NCBI GenBank assembly: GCA_001768325.1
Contig: MENQ01000027.1
Coordinates: 1 to 64,000 of the forward strand
Reading direction: 5' to 3'
DNA length: 64,000 nt
DNA from: Bacteroidetes bacterium GWC2_46_850
Lineage (GTDB): Bacteria; Bacteroidota; Bacteroidia; Bacteroidales; Dysgonomonadaceae
The translations under genes were made by a program, and so were the position numbers. Under the pieces are notes generated by a model. It did not search any database, was not told the origin of the DNA, and worked only from the letters and a program-made list of their open reading frames with translations. Below, piece by piece: positions 1 through 7,984 of the stretch; position 1 is the stretch's first letter; each line of letters opens with the position of its first letter.

Positions 1-94
1 TAAGATAATCATTTTCAATGATATATTAGCTAAAATATGCTGCTTTTTTTTCTCTTATCCTCTGATTATCAACTTCATTTTTAACTGCGAAACA

Positions 95-409
95 TCAGTT
101 ATATAATTCATATACAGCTTTCAAACAGCCCTCGTCGAAAGAGCTGTTGTGGGCAACAAATGGTAAACCGGAAAATTTTTCTTCTATATTCTTCCAAACT
201 TCGGGAAATGGCCGTGCGTCAATCGTATCGTAGTAGTTAATACCATGGATTTCCGTTGCCCAATGACAATAGAAATTCGGATTAGGTTTTATAAGGCTAT
301 AAAAACGATCTCTTATTGTTCCGTCCTCAACCCTCACAACTCCGACACTGCAAATACTGGATCGATGCTGGTTGGCTGTCTCGAAATCTATGGCGATAAA
401 TGATTCCAT
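95..409 (-). pseudogene. 3'-truncated DnaQ-like 3'-5' exonuclease
   Basis: This is the N-terminal part of a DEDD-type exonuclease of the DNA polymerase III epsilon family. From the ATG at 409 it encodes about 104 residues. Exo motif I (AIDFET) and motif II (AHNSSFDEG) are present, but the protein stops before the Exo III H-x4-D motif needed to bind the second metal. Relatives are usually about 170-190 residues. None of the frames read downstream of the TGA (1-94, AT-rich) restores an Exo III motif, so the 3' end appears lost rather than frameshifted. The open frame extends upstream to a TTG at 475, but those 22 residues do not resemble the family start. It is probably inactive; a short non-catalytic protein cannot be excluded. 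Confidence 0.75.
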
Positions 410-486
410 GAAATAGGATTGTGTTTCCCGAATTTTTACAAATGAATCAAAATGGTTTGTTCCTATGTCGTTCAACCATTTCTTTG

Positions 487-517
487 CAAATTTACGATTG
501 AAAAATAAATCTGCAAA
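487..517 (-). promoter_or_regulatory. Bacteroidetes-type promoter for the exonuclease remnant
   Basis: On the minus strand TTTG (517-514), a 19-base spacer and TAAATTTG (494-487) match the Bacteroidetes sigma-ABfr consensus. The predicted start site near 480 leaves about 70 bases of leader before the ATG at 409. It also makes the upstream TTG at 475 an unlikely start. Confidence 0.55.
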
Positions 518-529
518 CTTTATTCTCTA

Positions 530-1105
530 TTAGGAGTGGGGAAACTTTTGCAGCGCCTCCGTCATGAATTGATCGAAATGGTTTCTTAGTTGTGGTTCGT
601 TGGCTGCAAGGAACTCGATGCCGAGGATGGGATTGATGGCCGCACTCTTGTGGACAGACATGATCTCGAGCGACTGCTGCAGCCCGGCAAAAGTCTCATA
701 TTTCTGGAGACGGTTGGTTCCGATAAAATGGAAAATAAACCCCTTGACCCTTTCGGGCAACCACCAGTAGTAAAGTAAAACAGACAGGTAGAAATTTCGG
801 GCGAATTGATTGAGGCTCCGTCCATTGCTGTACCGTTCAAAATCGGAGGCGAGCAGATAATCATAATACATGTCGGCCATGATTCCTGAATAGCGACCAA
901 AAGATGGCCGGAGTAGCTCCACAGTCTCCTTAAATACCGGGTGGTTGTCGGTAAAATGATCGATTTGTCTGTGCAAAAGGATTCCTTTTCTGATGCCCGA
1001 AGGATACGCCTTATATCCCCGGCCTTTGACAAAATCTCCGATGAAGTTGCCCACGGCAACCTGACGACAGCGATCCGAAAAATATATATGAGCCAGGTAA
1101 TTCAA
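530..1105 (-). CDS. AcpH-like acyl carrier protein phosphodiesterase (DUF479), TTG start
   Basis: The 191-residue protein has the AcpH/DUF479 hallmarks: an opening of NYLAHIYFSD, then GNFIGDFVKG and an H-x-x-ID-x-FTD-x-HP motif (LHRQIDHFTDNHP), which carries the metal-binding Asp/His residues of this HD-like fold. Known AcpH removes the 4'-phosphopantetheine arm from acyl carrier protein. In other Bacteroidetes homologues the exact substrate is untested. The reading frame has a TTG exactly where the family starts with Met-Asn-Tyr/Phe-Leu-Ala-His, and no in-frame ATG lies just upstream, so TTG at 1105 is taken as the real start. The dienelactone hydrolase ends 21 bases upstream, so the two are probably co-transcribed. 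Confidence 0.85.
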   Translation of the reverse strand: MNYLAHIYFSDRCRQVAVGNFIGDFVKGRGYKAYPSGIRKGILLHRQIDHFTDNHPVFKETVELLRPSFGRYSGIMADMYYDYLLASDFERYSNGRSLNQFARNFYLSVLLYYWWLPERVKGFIFHFIGTNRLQKYETFAGLQQSLEIMSVHKSAAINPILGIEFLAANEPQLRNHFDQFMTEALQKFPHS

Positions 1106-1126
1106 ATTATTATGAAAATAAGTGAA

Positions 1127-1870
1127 TTATTTCAATACCTCTTCCAGAAACAACAATGTGTGGCTCCATGCTCTCTTTGCCATCACTTCGTTGTATTCGG
1201 GCGACTCAGGATTTGTGAACGTATGGCCGGTGTGAGCATAGGTAATGATTTGCCAATCGGCGGTGCCTTCATTCAACTCTGTTACCAGATTGTCGAGATC
1301 CTCCCGGGAAACACTCTTGTCCTCTGCCGGATGCTCCACCAGCACCTTCGCATGAATGGGCTTATTGGGCCGGTTTGCATCTTTACTCAATCCGCCGTGA
1401 ATGGAAACCACTCCCTGCAGGTTAAATCCCGCCCTCGCCGCTTCGAGTGCCCCCGTACCGCCAAAACAGTATCCGATCACAGCAATTTTATCTGCCCTCG
1501 CGCCTTGTGCTTCCAGCTGCTCCAAAGCCAGTGAGATTCTGCGTTGGTAAGCCTGGTAATCATTCTTGTATGTGCTGGAAAGTTTCGCAGCCGCTTCATT
1601 ATTCGCAGGTGTGTTTCCTACACCATAAATATCGGCGATAAAGGCAACATATCCCTCTTTTTCGAGGTTCAACGCAGCAGCACGCGCTTCATTGTCCGCA
1701 CCCTTCCAGGCAGGAAGAATAAGCACGCCCGGCAACTGCTTGCCGGCGTTGGAGGTGACCAGTCCATTTAATTTCTGGGTCCCATCATGATATGAAACCG
1801 TTTTCAGTGATTGTGACTGTATAGTTTGGAAAATACCCATAAGCAGAAATGTGATGATGAATCCTTTCAT
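1127..1870 (-). CDS. Exported dienelactone hydrolase family protein
   Basis: An alpha/beta hydrolase of the dienelactone hydrolase family, 247 residues from the ATG at 1870. That start gives a clean signal peptide (MKGFIITFLLMGIFQTIQSQ); the open frame extends 14 residues further without improving it. The nucleophile elbow is GYCFGG with Cys135, followed by Asp184 (HPAED) and His216 (GHTF), which form the Cys-Asp-His triad. The protein is expected in the periplasm and to cleave a lactone or ester. The natural substrate is unknown, since most homologues outside aromatic catabolism pathways have no assigned role. The acpH-like gene follows closely downstream. Confidence 0.88.
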   Translation of the reverse strand: MKGFIITFLLMGIFQTIQSQSLKTVSYHDGTQKLNGLVTSNAGKQLPGVLILPAWKGADNEARAAALNLEKEGYVAFIADIYGVGNTPANNEAAAKLSSTYKNDYQAYQRRISLALEQLEAQGARADKIAVIGYCFGGTGALEAARAGFNLQGVVSIHGGLSKDANRPNKPIHAKVLVEHPAEDKSVSREDLDNLVTELNEGTADWQIITYAHTGHTFTNPESPEYNEVMAKRAWSHTLLFLEEVLK

Positions 1871-1950
1871 TTTCGTGATTTTTAAGCTGTTTCCACTATA
1901 AACAACGCACAACGTATTTTTGTTGCTAAACGACGTCAGTCAGCATGTAC

Positions 1951-4104
1951 TCATGGTAGTTTTTGAATATTCTCTACTTTAACATTCCATGTTCCATCCT
2001 GAGGAAAACCTGGAGCGTTAATTTCCGGAGAATTATCCCATCCACCGGCCATTAGTCCAATGGCTGCCAGGAAAGAGCTGTTGACAGGCAAATAGGCTGG
2101 ATTATTAATTCCTTCTTTGGGACGTGGGACGTACCCGCTTTTATTGAACCTTGCATTGGGTGCATCATTACAGACAATATCCATGGCTGTTTTCTGATCT
2201 CCCAACCGAGCAGCCGTCATTGCCCCTTTACCCAAGCTCCAACTCACAAAGCTTGAAATACCGTTTCGCGCTACAATGGCCTGAAAGGTATTTTTCATAA
2301 TCTGTTCATTTATCATCTGGGTCTTTGGGAGTAATCCGAATGCCAATAACATCATGGAAGAAAAATTGCCTTGCCGGGAATACATATCCGGATCGGATTC
2401 AATTTCTAAATACTTTCCATCCACCATAGATAAAGGAGTTAATTTATTCATTATATCGTCCCACAATGGATTACGTTTCATATTCAACCGTTCTCTCCAC
2501 TCCTGCGCTATGTTTAATCCGTAGTACCATTGAGCTAATTCAAAACTTGGATTTTTTGTCGTGTTTTCTTTGAAACTTTCATTGACACTCTTTATTGGCG
2601 GTCCAAGGATATATCGTTTCGTATTGTTATCAAAATAAGCAAAAGAAGCTAAAAAATCAGCCGATTCAAAAACAATTTCCTTGTATTTGTTCAGTGTTTC
2701 TGTATTCGGGTGTGCACGATAAACCAATTCAGATAAAATGATCGGATTGGGTTGGTTCCAGATGATGAAAGGATTAATCGACCCGGGGCTGTCTCGTCCA
2801 TCTATTCCGGCCATTTTAGGCCAACGGGCACCTTTAAACCCCTTATTTTTTGCGTCGACCTTTGCCAACGGCAATATATTCCTATACCATTGCAACCCTT
2901 TTTCAAGCAACTCAGTATGATTCCATTGATAGAATTGGGCCGCATGTATCCAATAAACTTCCGTATTATGTTTTCCATACCAGCTAATATGTGCCAATCC
3001 GGATTCCTGAGGAGGAAATGAACCTGCATAATTGACCTTCATCAGATATTGAGAAAGCACAATGCGTCTCTCTAACTCCGGAGCACGAGGATCAGTCGTC
3101 TCACTCAAATCTACTGCTCCTCCACTTGTCCAATAATTTTTCCATGAAAGTGCACTAGCTAGCCTGGTATCATCAAAAGAAGAGATAATTTGTTTTTTTA
3201 TGATAGGCGTGAATTCACATACAAGCATGATGCTGTCAGATCCGGCACAGTTAAGGGTGAATTCGTGACTGCCGTTCTTTACCCATTGTCCCGTTCCTTT
3301 CCAACTGACACTGACAAAATACTGACTTTTATCGATAACTCTTTTTAAAATAACACAGTTCGGTTCCTGTTTAATCACTTTTGTTTTGTGCTGATTTTCT
3401 TTACTCCAATCAAAAGGTGGTTTATTTTTTGTAAACAGATCATAAGAATAGGGAAAACGAAAAGATGGTTTTAACTTACCTGATTTCAACAGGCTTGACT
3501 TTATTTTAAAGGCAACCAAATTTAACTCCGGATGGCTTACTGTTTCAACAATTACCTTTTCATCATCTATTTCATATTTACTTGTTATCAGACCATTCCA
3601 CAGGTTGAGTGTTTGATCTATATTTACAATATCGGATATGCCAGGTGACTGATTTTTATCATTAACCAAACCTATCTTTCCCATGGGAACAGGGTGTGGA
3701 TTTTTACGAAAATATTGTCCTGCAGGACTGTTCTCATCACTTGCATAAGCAATTTCACGCTCATGAAAATCTATGGTTTTTTCAGCGTCTTTCAAACGTA
3801 AATGTTTCTTGTTGGGAAAGGAGTGCCAAGCCCAGCTAGTACGGGTTTCCAACGGAATACCGTTCTTAAGATAGTGTTCCTCCAAAGTCTGCATGCCAGT
3901 AACATCCGCAGTATAGGCAAAATCACCATTCCCGACTGATAACGGAGCAAGCGGATCAATTTCATTTAAAACAACATTATGCCTGTTTACCAAAGCAAAT
4001 CTGTCTATCGGAGCCTCTTTACTTATGTCTTCTTGACTGTAATTGAATTGAGTAACAAACAAAAAAAACACAATGCACGGAGTAATAAAGTAATAATTTC
4101 TCAT
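1951..4104 (-). CDS. Putative exported glycosidase with an (alpha/alpha)6-barrel-like C-terminal half
   Basis: A 717-residue secreted protein with signal peptide MRNYYFITPCIVFFLFVTQFNYS. The open frame extends 45 residues upstream, but that part overlaps the end of the preceding gene and carries no signal. An N-terminal beta-rich part (about residues 30-320, with PLSVGNGDFAYTADVTGMQTL) is followed by a helical region rich in Trp and Tyr (ISWYGKHNTEVYWIHAAQFYQWNH; WPKMAGIDGRDSPG). This layout resembles clan GH-L/GH-M (GH65/GH95-like) glycosidases, and the opening is reminiscent of GH95. No exact family could be named by eye. It lies downstream of a GH5 lipoprotein and a macro-like remnant on the same strand, suggesting glycan breakdown. 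Confidence 0.6.
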   Translation of the reverse strand: MRNYYFITPCIVFFLFVTQFNYSQEDISKEAPIDRFALVNRHNVVLNEIDPLAPLSVGNGDFAYTADVTGMQTLEEHYLKNGIPLETRTSWAWHSFPNKKHLRLKDAEKTIDFHEREIAYASDENSPAGQYFRKNPHPVPMGKIGLVNDKNQSPGISDIVNIDQTLNLWNGLITSKYEIDDEKVIVETVSHPELNLVAFKIKSSLLKSGKLKPSFRFPYSYDLFTKNKPPFDWSKENQHKTKVIKQEPNCVILKRVIDKSQYFVSVSWKGTGQWVKNGSHEFTLNCAGSDSIMLVCEFTPIIKKQIISSFDDTRLASALSWKNYWTSGGAVDLSETTDPRAPELERRIVLSQYLMKVNYAGSFPPQESGLAHISWYGKHNTEVYWIHAAQFYQWNHTELLEKGLQWYRNILPLAKVDAKNKGFKGARWPKMAGIDGRDSPGSINPFIIWNQPNPIILSELVYRAHPNTETLNKYKEIVFESADFLASFAYFDNNTKRYILGPPIKSVNESFKENTTKNPSFELAQWYYGLNIAQEWRERLNMKRNPLWDDIMNKLTPLSMVDGKYLEIESDPDMYSRQGNFSSMMLLAFGLLPKTQMINEQIMKNTFQAIVARNGISSFVSWSLGKGAMTAARLGDQKTAMDIVCNDAPNARFNKSGYVPRPKEGINNPAYLPVNSSFLAAIGLMAGGWDNSPEINAPGFPQDGTWNVKVENIQKLP

Positions 4105-4124
4105 TATAATTTTATATATGTTTT

Positions 4125-4535
4125 TCACAAATATGATAGGATATTGGAAAACGTTTCGGGAAGACAGACGTTCTTGAGATGCAATGCTTTTTAAAAAAGA
4201 GGGGCAATCTCCCGGTCGGTGAATCCGGCAATGCCGCATCCAACACGGGTTACATAGAAGAAGTACTCGGGATGAGCTTCGGCAAATTCAATAAATTCAT
4301 CTACATAGGGTGCAATGGCCTCCACACCTCCATGCATGGTGGGAATGCCGTAGCTCTGCCCCTGCAGACCGACGCCCTGGCCGTAGATGGCGCCAAACTT
4401 TTTCCATGCTACCAAGGCAGCACCACCACCGTGGTTTCCGCCCAGGTTGCTGCCAAACACAAAAATCTCATCTGCCGCCAAGACAGTGATATTTTCGGGC
4501 GTAAATGCGGGTCGTTTGAATGAATCTTCCATCAT
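4125..4535 (-). pseudogene. Macro-domain-like A1S_2505-type protein gene with in-frame stop
   Basis: The frame encodes MMEDSFKRPAFTPENI, then EIFVFGSNLGGNHGGGAA, GVGLQGQSYGIPTM and VGCGIAGFTDREIAPLF, the signature of the small A1S_2505 family of phage or plasmid-borne proteins with a macro-like fold. A TAA at 4191-4193 stops translation after IAPLF. The same frame remains open for another 21 codons with the conserved family tail (LKNVCLPETFSNIL) and then ends in TGA at 4125-4127, just 20 bases before the next gene. A single T-to-A change (TAA to AAA) would restore a full protein. Start is ATG at 4535 (or 4532), 14 bases after the GH5 stop. The function of the family is not established. Confidence 0.75.
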
Positions 4536-4549
4536 TGTCTGTTTTTTTG

Positions 4550-5614
4550 TTATGGCATCGGATCCTTGATAAGTGCATCCACCAACCGCTGTTGGTACTG
4601 ACCGGTCCGGGGATCGTAAATGCCGAAGCCCGAGTTCCATTCCCAGTAGGCCCAGCTAAACTGATGTTGTTCAAACCAGCGGGCCAGGAAGCGGGTCCAC
4701 TTCACCCGTGAATCGATGTCGGCACGCGAGTAGGCTCCAAACTCACCCACGTGCACCGGAATGTTTTTCTCATTGGCAAGACTGACTGCAGCCTTGAAAT
4801 CATCTGCCACCGCCTGACGTTCGAAATCGGTATCCTGCCACGTCGTGCCAAGCCATGCCTCCGAGCCTTCCGACCAGCTGGCACCCTGGTGCGTGAAGTG
4901 AAACGGGTTGTAGTAATGGAGGGTCAGTATGAGTTGCGGATCGTCGGGTATCTCCAGCGATCGCAGTCCGCCTACCCCGCCCCACTCGGCTGTACCGAGC
5001 AAAACACACCGCTTGGGATTAGTCACCCTGATGCGCTGCAGGGCTTCCTTCGCATAACTGTTCCACAAAGTGGACGTGAGCTGATCGTGCGGCTCGTTGA
5101 GGATCTCAAACAGCAGGCTGTCGGGATACGCTTTAAAGTAATCTGCAATCTGCTCCCATTGCGAAAGAAAACGGTCTTTGCCTGCGACCGGATTGGCATA
5201 AAGCGCATCGTGGTGATGCATATTGATGATGATGTGGAGCTTCTGCTTCAGTGCTTCATCGACCACCGACTTAATCTTTGTCAGAAAGTCGGGATAGATG
5301 GTGTAGGGCGATGAGGCCATACTGCGATCGTCACGCTCCCAGCGAATGGGGATGCGCACGTGCGTGAAGCCCAGGTCGGCAATGCGTTTCAGATCATCCG
5401 TCACAAAGGAAGATTGCCATGATTGTAACGCCTCGAAAGTATTACCGATGTTGATACCTCTTCCCAGGCGGCCATTTATCTCCTGGGCAGTTGCCCATTT
5501 TCCGGTTTTTCCCGTCTCTTTGGAATCGTCAGACTTTTCCGGTGCAACAATAGGCGTACTGCTACAGTGCAGAAGCAGGAAGAAAAGGATAAGCAAAACT
5601 GATGTATGCCGCAT
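4550..5614 (-). CDS. GH5 family endoglycanase (cellulase-like) lipoprotein
   Basis: From ATG 5614 the 354-residue protein starts with a lipoprotein signal (LLLHC, lipid-anchored at Cys17), so it should be membrane-attached. Next come the GH5 core features: GRGINIGNTFEA, THVRIPIRW, IIINMHHHD, the acid/base Glu174 in ILNEPHD, LHYYNPFHF and the nucleophile Glu291 in HVGEFGAY, ending with WAYWEWNSGFGIYD. GH5 enzymes cut beta-1,4-linked glucan, mannan or xylan chains with retention; the subfamily cannot be fixed by eye. The upstream Met at 5659 is less likely because it would bury the signal peptide. It is the first of three same-strand genes together with the macro-like remnant and the putative glycosidase. 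Confidence 0.92.
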   Translation of the reverse strand: MRHTSVLLILFFLLLHCSSTPIVAPEKSDDSKETGKTGKWATAQEINGRLGRGINIGNTFEALQSWQSSFVTDDLKRIADLGFTHVRIPIRWERDDRSMASSPYTIYPDFLTKIKSVVDEALKQKLHIIINMHHHDALYANPVAGKDRFLSQWEQIADYFKAYPDSLLFEILNEPHDQLTSTLWNSYAKEALQRIRVTNPKRCVLLGTAEWGGVGGLRSLEIPDDPQLILTLHYYNPFHFTHQGASWSEGSEAWLGTTWQDTDFERQAVADDFKAAVSLANEKNIPVHVGEFGAYSRADIDSRVKWTRFLARWFEQHQFSWAYWEWNSGFGIYDPRTGQYQQRLVDALIKDPMP

Positions 5615-5781
5615 TGTGTTCGATTTTAGATTATTTTTTCTTTGTTTATTATGTTGCATGCCAAAGGGTAAAGATCTTTGATCCCAGTGTGACAGCGACT
5701 ACAAGAATACAACTATTTCGCAGAAATAACAAAAAAGCAGCCGCTTATTTTTTCCTGTGTAGGAGTTCTGAAAAAATAGTC

Positions 5782-5789
5782 TATATTTG
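5782..5789 (+). promoter_or_regulatory. -7 box (TATATTTG) for the sugar isomerase gene
   Basis: TATATTTG matches the Bacteroidetes -7 consensus TAnnTTTG and lies 45 bases before the ATG at 5835. A clear -33 TTTG was not found. Confidence 0.45.
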
Positions 5790-5834
5790 CATGGACGTAC
5801 TTTTGATACCCACAGCATTTAAATTCAAGACACG

Positions 5835-6746
5835 ATGAAAACAAACCAAAACCGCCGCGATTTTCTGAAGACGATGGCCGTGATTCCGGCAATACCCGCG
5901 CTCTCCGCTTTTTCACTATCCGGTAGTGCGAAAAGAGGTGACGACTTATCGCATAAATTCAAACTGAGCCTGAATCTGTATTCATTCAATCAGCTGCTCC
6001 GGGACGGGAAAGTCGATCTTTTTGATATGCTCCGGTTTTGTGCAGCACAGAACTTCGATGCCATTGATCCTACGGGGTATTATTTTCCGGGTTATCCTAC
6101 GCCGCCTTCCACAGGATTTATTAACGAGTTCAAGCGGGAAGCATTCCTGCTGGGGCTCGATATCAGCGGCACCGGTGTGCGTAATGACTTTGCCAATCCC
6201 GATCCAGCTGCTCGCAAAGCTGATATCGAACTGGTCAAACAATGGATTGAGGTTGCGGCAAAGATGGGAGCACCCAACCTGCGTGTCTTCGGGGGAACGA
6301 ACCCTCATGAGGGATTTACGCGCGATCAGGTATTCAGGTGGATGGCGGAAGATATCCGCACCTGCTGTGATTACGGAAAGGAATTTGGTGTGATCATCGC
6401 CATCCAGAACCACAACGATTTTATCAAAACTGCAGCCGATGTGGATCGCATCTTCGACATGGTCGATTCCGACTGGCTGGGGCTGAATCTCGACATTGGC
6501 AGCTACCGGCAGGGTGATCCCTATGCAGAAATTGAGAAAAACATTTCAAAAGCAGTCACCTGGCAGATCAAGGAGAATGTATGGATTGACGGAAAGGAAA
6601 CGCCGGTCGATCTCGAGAAATTATTCAGCCTCATCAAAAAAGCCGGCTACAGGGGGTACCTGCCCATTGAAACACTGGGCGCGGGAGATCCCTATCAAAA
6701 AGTGCCCCGTCTGCTGAATGAGGTCAGACAAAATTGTATTTCTTAA
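5835..6746 (+). CDS. Tat-signal sugar phosphate isomerase/epimerase-like TIM-barrel protein
   Basis: The 303-residue protein opens with a twin-arginine signal (NRRDFLKTMAVIPAIPALSAF), so it is probably exported folded. The rest is an AP-endonuclease-2/xylose-isomerase-like TIM barrel: LSLNLYSFN, GTGVRNDFANPD, NLRVFGGTNPHEG, IAIQNHNDF, LGLNLDIGSY and YRGYLPIETLG, with Glu/His/Asp residues at strand ends suited to one or two divalent metals. Such exported proteins in Bacteroidetes are often linked to modification or epimerisation of sugars or inositols, but the substrate here is unknown. DUF4126 follows 18 bases downstream on the same strand, probably in one transcript. Confidence 0.8.
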   Translation: MKTNQNRRDFLKTMAVIPAIPALSAFSLSGSAKRGDDLSHKFKLSLNLYSFNQLLRDGKVDLFDMLRFCAAQNFDAIDPTGYYFPGYPTPPSTGFINEFKREAFLLGLDISGTGVRNDFANPDPAARKADIELVKQWIEVAAKMGAPNLRVFGGTNPHEGFTRDQVFRWMAEDIRTCCDYGKEFGVIIAIQNHNDFIKTAADVDRIFDMVDSDWLGLNLDIGSYRQGDPYAEIEKNISKAVTWQIKENVWIDGKETPVDLEKLFSLIKKAGYRGYLPIETLGAGDPYQKVPRLLNEVRQNCIS

Positions 6747-6764
6747 GCTAATTGAAATACCTCT

Positions 6765-7349
6765 ATGGAAATAAATATGGAGACCATCAGCGCCATTGCA
6801 CTCGGTATCGGGCTGAGTGCCAGCACCGGGTTCAGGGTGTTTATCCCCTTGCTGGTGGCGGGACTGGCTTCCCATTTTGGGATGCTGCCACTGGGGGAAA
6901 GCTTTGTATGGATGGGATCGCTGCCTGCCCTCATCTGCTTTGGCGTGGCGGCAGTGGTGGAGGTGCTGGCTTATTACATCCCCTTTGTCGACAACCTCGT
7001 CGACAGCATCGCCACCCCGCTTGCTGTGGGTGCCGGGACGTTGCTGATGACTTCCGTTTTCCCCGCCGACAATGAATGGATGAAGTGGGTACTGGGATTT
7101 GTGATTGGTGGTGGTGCAGCGGCTACCATACAAAGTGGGAGCGCCATCACACGGCTCCTCTCCACAAAATTTACGGCCGGTACCGGCAACCCCATTGTCT
7201 CCACCGGCGAAGGAGTGGCGGCCACAGGGTTCTCCCTTCTTTCACTCGTGGCCCCCATCCTGGTGGCTGCACTACTCATCATTTTTATCGTGGTGATTCT
7301 CCGCCTGGTTTACCGCAAACTGCTAAAACGAAAGAGTGGCGCAAATTAG
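6765..7349 (+). CDS. DUF4126 integral membrane protein
   Basis: A 194-residue hydrophobic protein with about five membrane segments and glycine-rich helices (ALGIGLSASTGFRVFIPLLVAG; VIGGGAAATIQSGSAITR), ending in a basic cytoplasmic tail (YRKLLKRKSG). The opening and the TGNPIVSTGE loop match DUF4126, a family with no established function. An internal ATG at 6777 is an alternative start. The 3' end overlaps the convergent cupin gene by 4 bases (TTAG), so each stop codon lies within the other gene. Confidence 0.8.
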   Translation: MEINMETISAIALGIGLSASTGFRVFIPLLVAGLASHFGMLPLGESFVWMGSLPALICFGVAAVVEVLAYYIPFVDNLVDSIATPLAVGAGTLLMTSVFPADNEWMKWVLGFVIGGGAAATIQSGSAITRLLSTKFTAGTGNPIVSTGEGVAATGFSLLSLVAPILVAALLIIFIVVILRLVYRKLLKRKSGAN

Positions 7350-7894
7350 ACGAATGTAATTCCGTATTTCTTACAAATACGGGCTACCGCTGCAAAGTCG
7401 GGTGGTCCCGAAGGCAAGGCTGCCAGTTCGCCAAACATCGGTTCAATTCCGGCCGGAAAGGCACTGGCAATCATTTTTGCTTTTTCGGTGCCAACAACCG
7501 TCCATGCGTGCACTACATTTTTGGGGGCAAAAGCAATATCCCCGGCATGCAGAACTGTTTTTTCGCCATTGACCATTATTTCAACCTGACCCTTGATGAC
7601 CCTGAAAACTTCATCTTCGCGAGTGTGAACATGAGGAGGTATGCCCACGCCGGGCTCCACATCGGAAACCCACTCAACCAGCTGATTGCCTGTTTCACTC
7701 CCGACGAGCTTGTGGGTCTGCACATCGCCGAGTACATTAAAAATGCGTCCTTTGGTGTCACTGATAATTTTAGGAGTTAGATCCTCGGTAGAAATTGATT
7801 TTTCTACTGGCCGTTTTCCGCCGGCTATGGCTGGCATCAATGCCACGCCAAGTCCCCAACCCGTCGTCTGGATAAATTTCTTTCTATTCATCAT
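7346..7894 (-). CDS. Exported cupin-domain protein
   Basis: The 182-residue protein has a Tat-like or Sec signal with KK instead of RR (MMNRKKFIQTTGWGLGVALMPAIAGG), followed by one conserved cupin barrel: GVGIPPHVHTREDEVFRVIKG holds the first metal motif (H, H, E) and the second lies around AGDIAFAPKNVVHAWTVVG (H). It should bind one divalent metal in the periplasm. Small single-cupin proteins of this kind include quercetinase-like dioxygenases and simple sugar-binding proteins, so no reaction can be assigned. A second ATG at 7891 is an equally good start. Confidence 0.8.
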   Translation of the reverse strand: MMNRKKFIQTTGWGLGVALMPAIAGGKRPVEKSISTEDLTPKIISDTKGRIFNVLGDVQTHKLVGSETGNQLVEWVSDVEPGVGIPPHVHTREDEVFRVIKGQVEIMVNGEKTVLHAGDIAFAPKNVVHAWTVVGTEKAKMIASAFPAGIEPMFGELAALPSGPPDFAAVARICKKYGITFV

Positions 7895-7916
7895 GCTGTG
7901 ATTTTAAATGTTCCGA

Positions 7917-7924
7917 CAAATATA
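7917..7924 (-). promoter_or_regulatory. -7 box (TATATTTG, minus strand) for the cupin gene
   Basis: The minus-strand sequence TATATTTG matches the Bacteroidetes -7 consensus 22 bases before the start codon at 7894. No convincing -33 element was seen. Confidence 0.45.
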
Positions 7925-7984
7925 AATACAGCTTATGATCCCATTGTTGTGAAAATCACGGCAAATACTTCATTTTTCGTCCCG

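Noticed and set aside
941-1534. Plus-strand open frame of 197 codons opposite acpH and the dienelactone hydrolase
   Set aside because: It spans two real genes on the other strand, shows no domain and has cysteine-rich shadow composition.
4105-4239. 45-codon N-terminal extension of the putative glycosidase
   Set aside because: It is the +1 frame of the macro-like gene tail; the signal peptide starts at ATG 4104.
4751-5314. Plus-strand open frame opposite the GH5 gene
   Set aside because: Mirror of the GH5 catalytic region; no recognisable domain.
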